Source: Brienomyrus brachyistius
Taxonomy: Eukaryota; Chordata; Actinopteri; Osteoglossiformes; Mormyridae
Assembly: GCF_023856365.1 (NCBI RefSeq)
Contig: NC_064542.1
Location: 9,417,363-9,481,362, forward strand
Reading direction: 5' to 3'
DNA: 64,000 nt
This document shows positions 45,010 through 57,572 of the stretch, one piece after another; the first letter of the stretch is position 1; every line of letters starts with the position of its first letter. The translations under genes and the position numbers were made by a program. The notes under the pieces were generated by a model. That model saw only the letters and a list, made by a program, of their open reading frames with translations, was not told the DNA's origin and searched no databases.

Positions 45010-46568
45010 TACAGTGCTCTCCACAATTATTGGCAAAGATTTATAAAAAAGGGTTAGAAAAAAATACACCTTTTGGTGAAGAAAAATCCATTGAGAAAAT
45101 CCATCCATTGAGAAAAATCCAACCTTTCCTTAAAATAAATTTATTGAAAGAATAACAAATCCTTCATCAAGAAATAATTATCTTTATCAAATACACATGT
45201 GCTACAATTACTTGCAGCCCTGCTTTTATTACTTTGTACAACCCTCCCTTTCCCCGTATAACAGCAATGGGTCTTCTCCTACAGCATAACATTTTATAAC
45301 GTTGGAGAATACAGAACAGGACATCTGAGTCCATTCCTGAGATCATCCATGGTTCTAGGCCATCTCTTGTGTACTCTCACTCCACAGGTTTTCAGTGGGG
45401 TTCCAGTCAGGGGACTGAGATGACCACGGCAGAAGCTTGATTATGCGGTCAGCTAACCGTTTTTCTGTTGATTTGGACATGTGCTCAGGATCACTGTCCG
45501 GCTGGAAGATCCAGTGAGGACCAGTTTTTGTTTCCTGGCAGCAGCAGCCAAATTTTAATTTAAAATGTCCTGGTATTTCATGGCGTCCATAACGCCATGT
45601 GCCCTGACAAGGTTTCTAGGGCCTCTGGAGGAAAAACAGCTCCACAACACCACAGAACCTCCACCATATTTTGCATTTGGGATGAGGTTCATTTCATTAT
45701 AGCCATCCTTCTTTTTACGCCAAACCCACCTTGTGTTTATTGCCAAAAAGCTCAATTTTTGTTTTAGTGTTTCCAAACTCCTTGTGCTTATGTTTGTGGT
45801 TAACCGACAAAAAAGGCCTTTTCTGCTTTACTTTCCAAATAATCTGTTAGCACGAACGGGGCGTCTGATAGTTTTTTTCAGAGACATGGTAACCCCAAGA
45901 CTTTACTTCGTCTTCACCATCAGTCATCTTTGGGGATTTTTTTTGTCTCTCTTATGATCCTACTCACTGCATGTGGGGGGAAAAATAAACTTGGGTCCTC
46001 TTCCAGGTGGGTTTGTAACAGTTCCAGTTGTCCACTTTTTTATTATTGCCCTAACAGTTGAAATGGTTATTTTAAGGTGAGTAGCCATTTTTTAATACCC
46101 ATTCCCTGACTTATGAAGGTCAACACACTTCTTCCTCATTTGGTTCATATGTTCTCTTTCTCTTATCTTTTCCATGTTGATGGATGACTAAGGGAATTTG
46201 GGCTCTGAGTCACCTCATGTTCGTATCCCTGTTAACCAGGAAGTCATGGATTACAGCTTGAAGGTTCCTATTCACTCCACTCAACTCAAAGATGTACAAT
46301 TTACTGGGGAGACATGCTTCAGTTACATTGTGTGCACTATAATTTTCAGGGGTGCTAATAATCGTGGCACGTATTTTTGCTAAAGATAATTATTTCTTGA
46401 TGAAGGATTTGCTTTTTCTTGGAATAAATTTATGTTAATGAAAGGTTGGATTTTTGTCAGTTTTACAGTTGGGTTTTCAGTGAAGCTGCTTCACCAAAAG
46501 GTGGATTTTTTTCTAACCCTTTTTACAAATCTTTACAAGGGGTGCCAATAATTGTGGAGGGCGTTGTA
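45010..46568 (-). mobile_element. Nearly full-length but broken Tc1-like transposon
   Basis: TA sits at both ends. The left end CAGTGCTCTCCACAATTATT and the right end, complement CAACGCCCTCCACAATTATT, are inverted repeats that continue through GGGTTAGAAAAAAAT and CCACCTTTTGGTGAAG, about 90 bp in all. The left arm lacks an ACCCCTTGT block present on the right. The length of about 1.56 kb is typical of intact Tc1 elements. The interior encodes a transposase on the minus strand broken by stops and shifts. Confidence 0.9.
45375..45776 (-). pseudogene. Tc1-like transposase relic
   Basis: A minus-strand frame (45555-45776) carries YGGGSVVLWSCFSSRGPRN, matching the Tc1 block YGGGSVMVWGCFS between the first and second catalytic residues. 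Lower coordinates, in other frames, show an SQSPDWNPTENLW stretch (near 45405), the block with the third catalytic Glu, and further N-terminal parts lie upstream to about 46200. Multiple frame changes mean it cannot make an active enzyme. It belongs to a different Tc1 lineage from the element at 22.9 kb, as the ends differ. Confidence 0.8.
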
Positions 46569-47084
46569 CATGGACCGTTATTTAGCTATTTGGGGCTAAA
46601 TTGTCTCACAGGCGAAGATATGCTGTCCAAATGAAGAAAGTGTGGTTCCTCTCAAGAACAGTAATGCTGCCAAAGTGTCTCGAAGGCCATTTTGTAACAA
46701 CTTGGGGTGAGCGAATGTCTGTATCCATTCAGTCAACAAAATTATCGGTATCTGGAATGGGCGGGGCTCAGTGTCAGCGTGCAATTTTGTGGCTATTCCA
46801 TTACGAAAAACACTTGGAAGAATACATGTACTCCTTTCAATTTTCTTTTTTATGTACAGTTAATATGTTACATGTATAATCTATGCATGGCCATATATAA
46901 ATGTGACCGCCAGTGTTGTAAAATCATATATCATAATGTATGAAACTTCTATGAAAGGGGTCATAACTGTACATGCTATATAGCATAAGCATCATAATGT
47001 TCTTTTTTCAGAACCATGTTCTGAGAAGTCTGAATATCATCCGCAGAATTTAGTGGTCACAAGATGGCTGCTGCAGACCCTCGT
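46569..47084. other. No recognisable feature
   Basis: Ordinary sequence; open frames lack motifs. Confidence 0.45.
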
Positions 47085-47400
47085 TCTGCCCTCTGCTGCC
47101 ACCTATATGCTGCTGCCTGAATATGGGGGTGATTTGTCTTAGGAATACATTTTCATCAATATAATGACTTTGTGATAAGTAATAAGATCTGTCAAAGATC
47201 AAATGGAGTTATCCTGTTTGTTAGATCAAGCCTCTTCTGTAGTTGCCTTTGCTTTTGCAGTCACTAAGTGGGGCTGCTGCAAATTTGCCGTGATTCGTCT
47301 CACAATGTGCACCGGTCCAGTTCTTCACCCATTCAATGTGTCTGCAAGGGTCGTAAAACATCTGTCAAATACTTTTTCAGTTACCACATTAGAAACGACA
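47085..47400 (+). repeat. Modular 150-170-bp repeat, locus 3 (about two units)
   Basis: CTCTGCTGCCACCTATATGC at 47091, TTTGCAGTCACTAAGTGGGG at 47254, CAATGTGTCTGCAAGGGTCG and CATCTGTCAAATACTTTTTC show the same modules in the same order. A 185-codon frame (47203-47760) runs through and beyond it but shows no domain. Confidence 0.75.
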
Positions 47401-48229
47401 AAGAACACTCTCTCCTTCTCAAATACACGAGTGACTGGTGTTAGGCAAAGAGAATATCATTATGTGGGAGGCAGAGCATGGGTAGCAGGCCAATTAGTGC
47501 TATTGAAATCCAATGAGAAAACAGGAAGAAATGCTGAAGACAGACATGGATATTTGTCAATAATTATCGGAAAATCGCCTTCAGAACAAACGCATTATTC
47601 ATACCGGATACCCGTTTCACCCAGAACAGTATTCAGCAAGCCACATGTCGCTCTTGCTTTGACTTCATTTAGTGCTTATGATGCCACTATAATGAAAAAA
47701 AATGAGTTAAATCAGGTTACCCAGCAGCGAGGCAGACATCACTGCAGGTTGCAACAATAAAGTGAGCACTGCTGTAAAACTAGTAATATGTGCCCCAAGG
47801 TCTTTGAACACTGTTTTCTAAAAAACGTGTTGAAAGGATTCCAGTTACAGCAAAATCTACACAGTCTAAGAAAAACACACAAACAAACAAAAACCAAAGA
47901 AACACACATACAAATAAGCTGCCAAGACCTGAAATGAGCCATTCATGTTTATAATTTTTGTCCATGCAACACTGATCATCAATCACGGGAAGGATCGATT
48001 AGCAGTCATTGCTACTGAAGGAGAGTGATAGATAACTTTCTTTAGTAAAAAGTGACCAGAAAGGGAGCAGAGGGTGTTTGATAACTTTCTTTTGTTAACT
48101 GAAGGTCTGATAATATTCAATTTTAAAAAATGACAAATGAAATTGTACTTTGTTATAATGCTGCACAGGCAGAAATGGATTTCTTATAGATTTGAAGATA
48201 TAAATTATCTGTCACAGCAACAAGGCAGC
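47401..48229. other. No gene recognised
   Basis: The open frame at 47203-47760 extends into this stretch; its composition is unremarkable and no splice sites or homology could be argued. Confidence 0.4.
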
Positions 48230-48358
48230 AGTGACTGCAATGGAGCAGAATCCCATCCAGAATGATCTCCAGCCTTGCACCCCGTGGGCTCTTGGGACCC
48301 TTGTAACCCTGCAAAGAATAAGTGGATGGAAGATGGATGGATGGAAGATGGATGGATG
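48230..48358 (+). mobile_element. Decayed SINE/L2 tail
   Basis: GCAATGGAGCAGAATCCCAT, CCAGCCTTGCACCCCGTGGG and a tail GGATGGAAGATGGATGGATG follow the tail order of fish SINE/L2 sequences. Confidence 0.6.
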
Positions 48359-50090
48359 GTAAAATATTCATTAAAATAACCACATATTTATGATTTTTCT
48401 ATACGACGTCCATCTATCCATGTTCTCTAACTTACCTGACTCACCCACTTATCCAGTGCAGTTTTGTGGTACCTGTATAATACTGTAAACAGACAAGTGG
48501 TTCTGTAATGAAGTTAATTTTGAGAAGATGGAAACTGGCCTGGGAGCAGCTCAGCAGGCTACTGTAAGTCAATCTTCCTGAGTGTTAAGCTATACAGCCC
48601 GTAAAGAATGGAGCGGAACTATTCCATTCAAACCCAGTGGTCCAGAGTTCCATAGTGGCAGAATGTATTTGGCATTGATCAACCACTGGTTGGAGGGTTT
48701 TAAGGCGCTCTGGGTATCTCACCTGACCACTGTACAGTATAAGAATCTCCTGCAAGCTATTTTATGCGCCGGCAGGCTGCTGATTGCCCACAGTGCGAAA
48801 TTCGCCACTCCGCTAATCAGCACTAGCTGTCCTGCACGGTGCCATGTGCCCTGCGGCGTGGGAGCGCACAAACAACCAAGTGAGGGTATGAATCGGAGCA
48901 CCATATGCCAACTGCAGGTCTATTCCTAGAATTTACATAGGACACGGCAGACTGTTGGAGTTGGAATGGCAATCGGCTATACTGGGGGATGACTAGGGAA
49001 AATGAGGAATATAGACAAATATGGGAAGTCTATTTAAATTATTAATTCACGTAGGCTAAGGTTTTAATTATTTGTGGTGATGACATTTTGCTTAGAAATA
49101 CCAACATAAGCTAAATCCTTTATTTTTCACCCTTGTAGTCAAGCATCACAAAGGACATTCCACATAACACCCAGTGACTCCTGGGCAATATCAAATTAAA
49201 AATGTTTTGTCTTAACAGCTCAATCAGACTTGAATAATTACGTGACAACCTGTTACACAGCAACATTAACGGTTCCACAAGACCAGAAGTAAGCCTTGGT
49301 GCCTTCAAGAATGAACTTTTAGCATGTGAGAATTAAGATAGGATGGATTACTTCTGCAAGGCAACCATAATGAGACAGAAAATGTAGCCGGTTAAAGATG
49401 AGCGAGTGAGTCAGCAGCTCTCGCATAAGAAAAGATGCATTAAGTGGGCCAGAGAGACTGTAAACACAGGGTAACATCTACTGAGTTAAGTAACGCCAGC
49501 CAAGTTTTTGCCGAGGGCATATGGCAGACTACCAGTGATGGTGCGATCTCATTGTATATAAACTGGTTTGCAATATTTTCCTTAACAATTACTCCCGTGA
49601 AGCAGGATTGTTCATTTGCATTACTTTTCTGCTTCATTTCAATTGAAAACCCTATTAAAATGCAGTACGTAAGTGAGTGTTAAGTGAATGGTATTTTCTT
49701 CACATTTCTTAAAATATTATAGCTGCTAGCAAGTATCATGACACAGGTTCATTCCTTGTATAATACATCTTCTAAGCACTTCTCCTGAATAGGGTCATAA
49801 GGCCATGCATTGTATAAGCTTCTAAATTATGTTGTTAATTAATTAATTTTCCAAGGTGCATAGTCTATCATAAAGGTACTAAAGTTACTGCAAAGTGAGT
49901 TTTTGACAGCATAAAAAGATCTAAGCATCCCAAAGAAGTTAGAATTCATTTTTTGTGCAGTGAGATAAATCTTATCAAGTAAAAGCCAAAGAAAATGCAC
50001 AGACAATATTGTATTTTTTGCCATTGCTATAAAACCTTGACAATACTCCTTAATGACTTATTGCTTTTCTACCAAATGGAAAAAAAGCTT
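48359..50090. other. No gene recognised; possible conserved noncoding stretch
   Basis: Repeat-poor. The region about 49380-49700 is free of transposon signatures and includes an octamer-like ATTTGCAT (49614); whether it is conserved cannot be judged from one sequence. Confidence 0.4.
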
Positions 50091-50435
50091 TACAGACGTT
50101 CCTCTACTTACGAATGAGATATGTTCCGAACGGTCATTCGTAACTTGAAATGTTCGTAAGTCGTCATTCAACATCATTTTAAGGGTATACGCAAGTACAA
50201 AGAACTAGGATGCTGAGAGTACGCATGCTACGCTCCTACGCGGCAGGAGTAGCGGCCAGAAGTCGTACTAGGCGGAATTGGTGTGCAGAAAACAAAAATT
50301 GATGTTGCCGACAGGAAACGTGAGGCCAAGGAACACAATTTGGACTTACAGTTCTCTTCGTTCGTATGTCTCAAAGTTCGTAAGTTGAAAGTTCGTAAGT
50401 TGAAAGTTCGTACTGTAAGTAGAGGAGCGTCTGTA
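50091..50435. mobile_element. Tigger/pogo-like miniature element (345 bp)
   Basis: Ends TACAGACGTTCCTCTACTTA and, on the complement, TACAGACGCTCCTCTACTTA, each starting with the TA target. Both inner arms carry GTTCGTAAGT/ACTTACGAAC motifs; the right arm has a 17-bp tandem (AAAGTTCGTAAGTTG) duplicated. The interior has no transposase. Confidence 0.88.
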
Positions 50436-50489
50436 TTTGCCATTTGCACAAATACATTGGAATGCTTCTCATTCCCCATATCCCCATCT

Positions 50490-50672
50490 TGCTCTCCGTT
50501 TGAGCGAAGTTTGGGGTCTGTTCACAGGGTTAGTTATTTATCCAGCAGCGCTAGAGTAATAGGGGGTTAAGGACCATGCTCAAGTACCCAAAGGCAGCAT
50601 CAGTCTGCCAGCCGTGGTATTCAAACCCATGACCTTCCGATCTTCCTTCGCCCCCTGAGCCACACACTGCCC
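50490..50672 (-). mobile_element. tRNA-derived SINE, second family
   Basis: On the minus strand: GGGGGCAGTGTGTGGCTCAG, then AGGTCATGGGTTTGAATACC (B box), then GCATGGTCCTTAACCCCCTA and AGCGCTGCTGGATAAATAAC. This is the tRNA head and conserved tail of the common fish SINE type also seen at 22.5 kb. Confidence 0.8.
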
Positions 50673-51437
50673 CCATAATGATTCAGCTATGAATAATAGT
50701 ATTTATGACAGATGTGAAATATTACCATTCAATGTCAACCAGATATAAAATACAATGGGCAGTAACTGAATTTTGCGATCAGGATCTTATCCACTTGATT
50801 AACAGCATTCATCATGCATTATACATAATATATAAATAAAACACGACCTGTTAATTTTCATGAGCAGAGTGAAATTGCTGGAATTGCATTAAAATTGCAG
50901 TACCACTCAGAACAGAATGTCTAAGTCAAATGATAAAGACAGCATTCATATTACATGATACAGAAATGCAGCACTGGTGTTGTGCATTGCGTCCCTGCAG
51001 CTCTGCAGTGGCAAATTGAATCTGGCCCAGCTCTGCATGTGCAAAGCTATGATTTGCTTATTGTGTTGAGTTTTCTCTCACAGTCCATGAGCGTGTGTGG
51101 ATCGGGGTGGCGGACAGAGTGCACAATCCCTGGATGAGCAGAAATGGGCCCAGTGCGATACTAATAAGTACAAAATTCATAATTCAACAAGCAGCTTATT
51201 GGAGGCCAAACAGGGAATCAAACACATATGTGGCAATTACTGGTTTCGAGATTGGCATCAATCCTGGGGAGATCTATTATGGAGGCCAAAATAAAAGAGA
51301 ACATCCCAACGCATATGCATTGTGAAGAGGAGCAAAGGGAACATATGAATATAAATAAACCCAAACCTTGCTGAGATTTACAGAAGGCCTGGCTCTCCCT
51401 CGCTCACATGGTACTGTTCAAAAGAATTTCAGGATCT
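50673..51437. other. No gene recognised
   Basis: Overlapping short frames at 50955-51325 show no motif. Confidence 0.45.
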
Positions 51438-51451
51438 AAATTTCCCTTAGT

Positions 51452-51796
51452 AGGGGCGGCATGGTGGTGCAGTGGTTAGCACTGTTGCCTCACATCTCTG
51501 GGTCCCGGGTTTGAGTCTCCGCCTGGGTCACATGTGTGCGGAGTTTGCATGTTCTCCCCATGTCGTCGTGGGGTTTCCTCCGGGTACTCCGGTTTCCCCC
51601 CACAGTCCAAAAACATGCTGAGGCTAATTGTCCGTAGGTGTGCATGTGTGAGTGGATGGTGTGTGAGTGTGCCCTGCGATGGGCTGGCCCCCCATCCTGG
51701 GTTGTTCCCTGCCTCGTGCCCATTGCTTCCGGGATAGGCTCCGGACCCCCCGCGACCCAGTAGGATAAGCGGTTTGGAAAATGGATGGATGGATGG
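51452..51796 (+). mobile_element. tRNA-headed SINE, young copy
   Basis: A perfect 14-bp target duplication AAATTTCCCTTAGT flanks it (51438-51451 and 51797-51810). Relative to sister copies it lacks the GAGTTGCTAAATTGCC block after AGGCTAATTG. The sharp duplication suggests a relatively recent insertion. Confidence 0.95.
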
Positions 51797-51810
51797 AAAT
51801 TTCCCTTAGT

Positions 51811-52972
51811 GTCTGAATGCAATGCAATGTTTCAGTTGCTCGGCAGAGTAAACCATTATGCCACATACTCACTGCAGCAGTAAATGGATATATATTATAA
51901 ATGTTTTTAAAAACGTATATATTTGTCATGCAAAATATCAAATTACAAATCAAATATGTTAGGAAGCAAAATTTCAAACAAAGAATTTTTCTAATCAATA
52001 AAATAAAAAAATTACTGAACAGCTGTAGTAGCTGTATCAGTGATTTATGTCATCTAGTCCGTGATATGACAGATGAAATTAAAAGTACATAAACATAAAT
52101 TTCCTGGTCTAAAATCAGCAGTTACATTCATATGAAATAACCCTGGTCAACAATTTCTTAGTCATTCTGTGAAAAAAGTCTTTGCCGACCAGTGTTATGT
52201 GAAATAGCCCCGTTTTAAGCCTTTTACAATAATTATTAAAAAAAAGGACGTGTCTCAAAAACCGTATGTGACGTCAACATTTATGTTACGTTATTTATGT
52301 GATTCTGTGATTTTGTGGCATCACAAAATCTGCCTGGCACACCAAAAGTAATAAACTAAACTAAAACCTTGTAAGCCAATGAATACATTCGCTTAATATT
52401 TTAAAGAATTTTAAATGAGCTGTCTGCCCAGAATCAGCATATTTTTCAAAGAAACTTCCATCCATCTGGGATTGTATGCCCCTTCGAAACTCGCAGGCAT
52501 TATTTATTATACCATTGCAGGTCCTATGAAGAGCTGATGGTATTTCAGGTGTAGCCGATACATCCCAGCACAGTGTGCATTACAAATCAATATCCAGCCA
52601 GACTGATTTTTAAGAATGATTTAAACTTTAGTCCTCTGAAAAGTATTGAAAAAATACTGAAAAACTATATCTCAGTAAATATAGTATTGTTCTTATTTTT
52701 TCTTGTTGCAGACAGTACTTGGCAGCAGATGTTTCGACCAGCCCATACAAACAGCTTTCGAACGCCATTATTCATCTGAACTGGCATATTACTGCCGTGG
52801 GGAACAACATATAGGTGCATCTGAGATGTAGCACTACGAGTGAAATGTGAGTAAAATCTGAATGAAGATCACAGAACAGCATGCAGACAGCATGGCATGG
52901 ATAAAAACACAAATCTATACATGTGTGGCAGGCAGAGATTTTTGATCTTCAGCAGAACACTGTATACAGCTA
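51811..52972. other. No recognisable feature
   Basis: AT-rich sequence with no supported gene or element. Confidence 0.5.
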
Positions 52973-53180
52973 TACAGTGTTATGCAAAAGTCTGGGCACC
53001 CCTGATTTTTCATGCTTTTCCTTTATAAATCCTATCAACTTAATTTCACTTCTCAAATATCACTGTGTCCGTCTGCTATATCATCTATTGAGCTGAAATT
53101 GCTGATCCAAACCACCAGTGATTCATAAAGGAAAAGCATGAAAATTATCAGGGGTGTCCAAACTTTTGTATAACACTGTA
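52973..53180. mobile_element. Tc1/mariner-type miniature element (about 208 bp)
   Basis: Left end TACAGTGTTATGCAAAAGTC and right end (complement) TACAGTGTTATACAAAAGTT. The arms extend about 60 bp through TTTTCATGCTTTTCCTTTAT. No coding capacity; likely mobilised by a Tc1/mariner transposase. Confidence 0.92.
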
Positions 53181-56100
53181 AGCTATCAGCAGGTGCCTCT
53201 GTCAGTTCAGGCCAACCAGTTACCGTGTTGCTGAACTGGCAGTTTATAATGAGGGAGGAAACAAAAAAAATCTGTATAAACGTCTATCATCCCTGCCTCC
53301 TAAACCCCAAACAAGGATTTTTATGGAGGAGTCCATGTCGAAAACGGATATTCCGGATATTCCGAGAAGTATATGTCAAGTGTGGCAAATGGTTACTTAA
53401 TTTATAGTCAAAGGATGTGATTCTCAACCTGGAGGGACATGTTAGGATTATATCCGACATCAAACACCCTGCTACTTTAACTCTACTAAATTGTAACTGG
53501 ACCAGAAACTGGATCAACCTGGTCAGCTTACTATATAATTTATCTATTTCTGATTTCGCTGTAAGCCATTCTGGTCCCACTGTCCCAGTGATAGGCTTCC
53601 ACCAGCAAACTTTTTTCCACCAGCAAAACTTCCTCGCATTGGGATTCCTGAGTTGTAGTCAGATAAGGCCGCTCATCAAGACTGTTTCACAATAGATTCT
53701 TAGCCTTCAACATTACATCTTTTGATTTTGACAAGGTCCCCGTTACTGTTGACTTGATAGCTAGGAATTTTACATCTCCTAATTGTCTCACTGCAGAGCA
53801 ATCCCAAGAAAGCCTGAAATTAATGGTGATGGGAGAAAATATGAGGCAGTCCATCATGGTGGCTGTAAATGTTTTACCCTGTCAATCACCAAATGCTTTA
53901 ACTTACTTCCCATTGGTTACATTTGACTCCCACTGGGCTAAATCAAGCAATGAATGACAATGAACACTCATCCCCTTAGGGTTCTCAAGCCTTATTTCTA
54001 CCATCACTAGTAACAAATTACCCACCAAGCTTGTCCACACTGGTGCTAATTATATTTCATACCAACAGTATAAGAAGAAAAAAATGCATGTTGATTTCCC
54101 TCATTTATTAATGTGACACAGAGTGCTTTGACCCAATATTAGTTTTTACTGCCTGAAATGACGCCTAGAGATGTCAAATTCCTCCAAAAACATAGCTTAC
54201 ATGAGCAAAAAATTCTGGGAAACGCTTGGTTCTTGTCAGAGGGACAGACAAGGGAATGATTAGTTTTTTTCACAAAGCACTGTGAACAAATTGCCTGTCT
54301 TACTGCTCAGCATGCTGCCCTGTGGTTGTGTAGGCAGTCAAGCATGCGATTTGTTTCCTATGTTTTGAAGAAGAAAAAAAAACGTAAGGAAATTTATACT
54401 GAAATCAATAACTGAAATGCAACTCAACACACCGAACAATGACCCAGAATCTAGTGATAAACTTATAAACTTATCATTTATATCCCATTACGATGAAAAA
54501 TACGACCACATTTTTAAACTATAATTAAACTTCAAACTGGAACGGCATTTCAGGGACCTTACTTGCTTACCTTTCAAAGTTAATATTTTGAAAATAAAAT
54601 AAAATAAACTGCAATTTAAAGGCAATACTTAACAGTTTTCTTTAGTAACTTTGGAAATTGTCTTTGCCATGATAAGTGCATTTGTCCCACATGGTCATCC
54701 TGTTATCCATGATGGATCTGCAGGAAGAACAGTCAAACAGATAATGACACTAACGTCAGAATTAATATGCCAAGGAGATGCGAGAAGGGAACACCTGGGG
54801 ATTTACACCACAAGACAGCACAGTGCCGCTGAAGAGCAGCTCCACTAGGACCAGGGTGTAGCTGTTCCTGAGCCAAATCTCCCTTTATGCATAAGACATG
54901 ACTCAAGGGATTTTTTTCATGAGTGTTTACTTTCAATTTACAGTTTACATTTGCCACAAAAATATAAGACCTTGCGGCAGTAAAACTAATTTTTGACGAT
55001 GACAAGCTTTAATTTCAAACATATACAACAAATCAATATATACACGCATACCTGCCTATATAGGTACACACACGTTTGTGCCGCAGACAAAACAAACAAA
55101 ATCTTAATAACATAAAATGAAAAAATAAATCGTCAAGTCCGAAATGGAGTAGGAGGAACTATGTACTTACCTATTAATCCCTACCCCATCCCAACACTCT
55201 ATCGAATCGCCCTATTCTTTGTTACCCCCACCTCCCCTCATTACTCACCCCATACTAAAAGGAAAAAAATACATTAGCTGTAATTCTGTAGAAACGCGGC
55301 TGCTAGACAGCAGCACTACAGATAAATCATGACAGAACCTTTGATATTTATTTGAGCTTCAGAACCCTCATGTGCAGACGAAGCAAATAAAAAAACAAAC
55401 ACTAATGTATATTTGACTCATAATTATGGAATGCTGCCAATTATTGTTCTTTTTCTGGACAATGATTTCAGTTTATCAACATTGCATTTTAGCGTGATTT
55501 CCAGTGACCTTGGAGAACGTAATCGGGAAGCAAATGGACTGTGCAGAAGAATTAATTTTATGTATACAGAAAGCAAATAGATCGTACCGCTCTAAAACAA
55601 ATAAATATTGTTTAAAGGAAAATCAAAGAGAAGTATGCGATGTTTTCTTCTTCAACATCATCTTTGTATGTGAGGGGATTGGGCCTGCTGGGTATGCAGC
55701 AGGTCAAAGAAAGAGCCGGTGCTGGGATCTGGATCAGACTGGCTGGCAGTGAAGCCCCACAGTACTCCGTTTATCTCAGGAGTGCAGCTTTCCCGGCTTT
55801 CCCATATCCCACAGACTATATCCGCAACACTCTGCATATTGGCACACAGCTACATCTGAGTCTTTTAAAAAAAAAAAAATCACTTAAAGAAAGGACTTGC
55901 AAAACGATGGAGTTTATGGAAAACTTCAAGAACTGCTGTTGCTTCATTCAAACTATGCAAGAGCAGTTATATATTCCTTTATGGCAGTAAAAGCATGATG
56001 GTCTGCTAACAAAACTGACTTAATACTTCAGCTAATATACTGTTAACGTTAAATGATGAGCAAGCAAGATACTATTGATATTACAAGTCCTGCAACTTTC

Positions 56101-57117
56101 ATCTTTAGGAAGGAGAGATTTCTTTTCCTCTTTTCCATGGCGTGTCCCAGTCAGAGCAGCTTGGGAAAACCCCTCGCCCCCCCAACCCCACCTCACCCCA
56201 GCCATGATCAGGAAGGTGGAGTATGGATGGGTGGATTTAGTTCTCTCTTTTTAGTAGTTCATATTTTGCATAATTTAAAGAAAGGCATATCTGATCGAAG
56301 GCAAACCAAACTTGATTTTCTTTTGAATTTATGCTTCTTCTTTCACATCCAGTTGTGAATCAAATGCAACAGAAAATCAATATTGCCTTACAAGAAGCAT
56401 GTGTAGAACATAGATCACCAGCCCACAGTATTCACCGACCGTATATTATACAACTCTAGCATTGTTGGAAGAGCACCATATATGTAAATATGTGAATTTC
56501 TCTGAAGGCAAAGTGAATGTCTACCTATGCTTTCACTACTTTAAAAGAACTCTTCTGTGGAAGAATATGTTCTTTCTATGAAGTGCCATCCCAATTCACC
56601 AGAGAAGTCGCATTGTACTGTATGCCTTTTTCAGGTCACACAATCTGCTGCTTAGTTCGACCCAAGCCCTGGTATCAGCCCTTGGGATTCACAGCTCCAG
56701 TATCCAAACCTGACACATCTTTGGGCAAAGCTTTTTAGTGAAGGCTGATAAATATTTATTAACAACCAAACAAGAAGAATTGTTGATAGTAGCACTTACT
56801 GTGAATTGGCAAAAATACGAGCAAGTTGAGGGATGCCCCATTGGTCTCAATATTTTAGACTTTACTGTAGGCAAGTAATTTGACTTACTTTTCTGTCCAT
56901 GCTGTTGACCTGCCATATAGGTTAGTACTGTACTGATGTGTTGAGGTTGGTGCCCATCAGGCACTGCCGCATTTAGTATTACCCTACTATGTTTACCGAC
57001 TCCCAGGGCTCCTGTGTGGCTTAATGGGGTAAGTGGTTGTCTACCATCACCCTTCCCCTTTTCTTGGGGTTTGAGGCTGGCCAGCGGCCTCAACTACTTG
57101 ATATCTAACATTTATTG
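53181..57117. other. No gene recognised
   Basis: About 4 kb of mostly unique sequence. Open frames at 53417-53957 are adjacent and might be old retroelement coding sequence: a downstream phrase near 54030-54056 reads KLVHTGANYIS, reminiscent of the aspartic-protease signature with Asp replaced by His. That is too weak to call. Frames at 54651-54848, 55504-55990 and 56053-56738 show no motif. Confidence 0.4.
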
Positions 57118-57572
57118 TGTGGTTTTCCTTGTTTTAGTTACTCGAGGTGTTTGTTTGCCCTTTTTTGTTTGCATTTGACTGCCTCCACCTGTTCCTTGTT
57201 CCTCTGAGTCCCTCGTGATTGATTAATTGGTCGTGGTTCTTACCTGTCCTTAGTCTAGTCATGTTATTAGTGTATTTAAGTGCCTGCTTTTGTTCTGTTC
57301 CCTAGTCGGTCATTGTGGCTGTTGGCCTGTGTTAGCTGTGTCACTGTTAAGTGTAGTCAGTTATTGCAGTTTCTTGTGTTCCTCTCTAGCTTTGGTATGG
57401 CTGTGTTCCAGCATTGCTCCCTTCTTTAGTTTCTGTTTTATCAGTTTTGTTTTGACCCCTCATGGTCCCATTGGTTTATAATTCTCCCTTTGTGTTCTGT
57501 ACGTTAATAAAATCCTGTTTTGTCAGAGTTGCTGCGCGAATCATCTCTCCTTCATCATGCCCCACTGTAACA
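57118..57572 (+). mobile_element. Solo LTR
   Basis: Shares with the complement of 63545-64000 the ordered phrases GCATTGCTCC/GTGTTGCTCC, GTTTTGACCCC-TGGTCCCATT, AATAAAATCC/AATAAATCCC and a terminal CACT(G/A)(T/C)AACA. An AATAAA-type signal lies near 57506. No coding region or primer-binding site follows, so it is a solo LTR. The 5' end is approximate. Confidence 0.6.

Noticed and set aside
47203..47760. 185-codon open frame as a host exon
   Set aside because: Its first third is the modular repeat and the rest shows no domain or splice context.
50091..50570. Functional tRNA gene in the tRNA-like head near 50.6 kb
   Set aside because: Only A/B-box-like parts of a SINE are present and a cloverleaf cannot be completed.
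51490..51998. 110- and 124-codon minus-strand frames as candidate genes
   Set aside because: They span the SINE at 51452-51796 and encode the same SINE-derived peptides as elsewhere.
53754..54060. Retroviral-type aspartic protease signature (KLVHTGANYIS)
   Set aside because: The catalytic Asp is His, no neighbouring retroelement blocks are clear, and the match is only a few residues.
56053..56358. 101-codon open frame with hydrophobic start
   Set aside because: Phe/Leu-rich composition reflects pyrimidine-rich DNA; no signal or domain can be argued.
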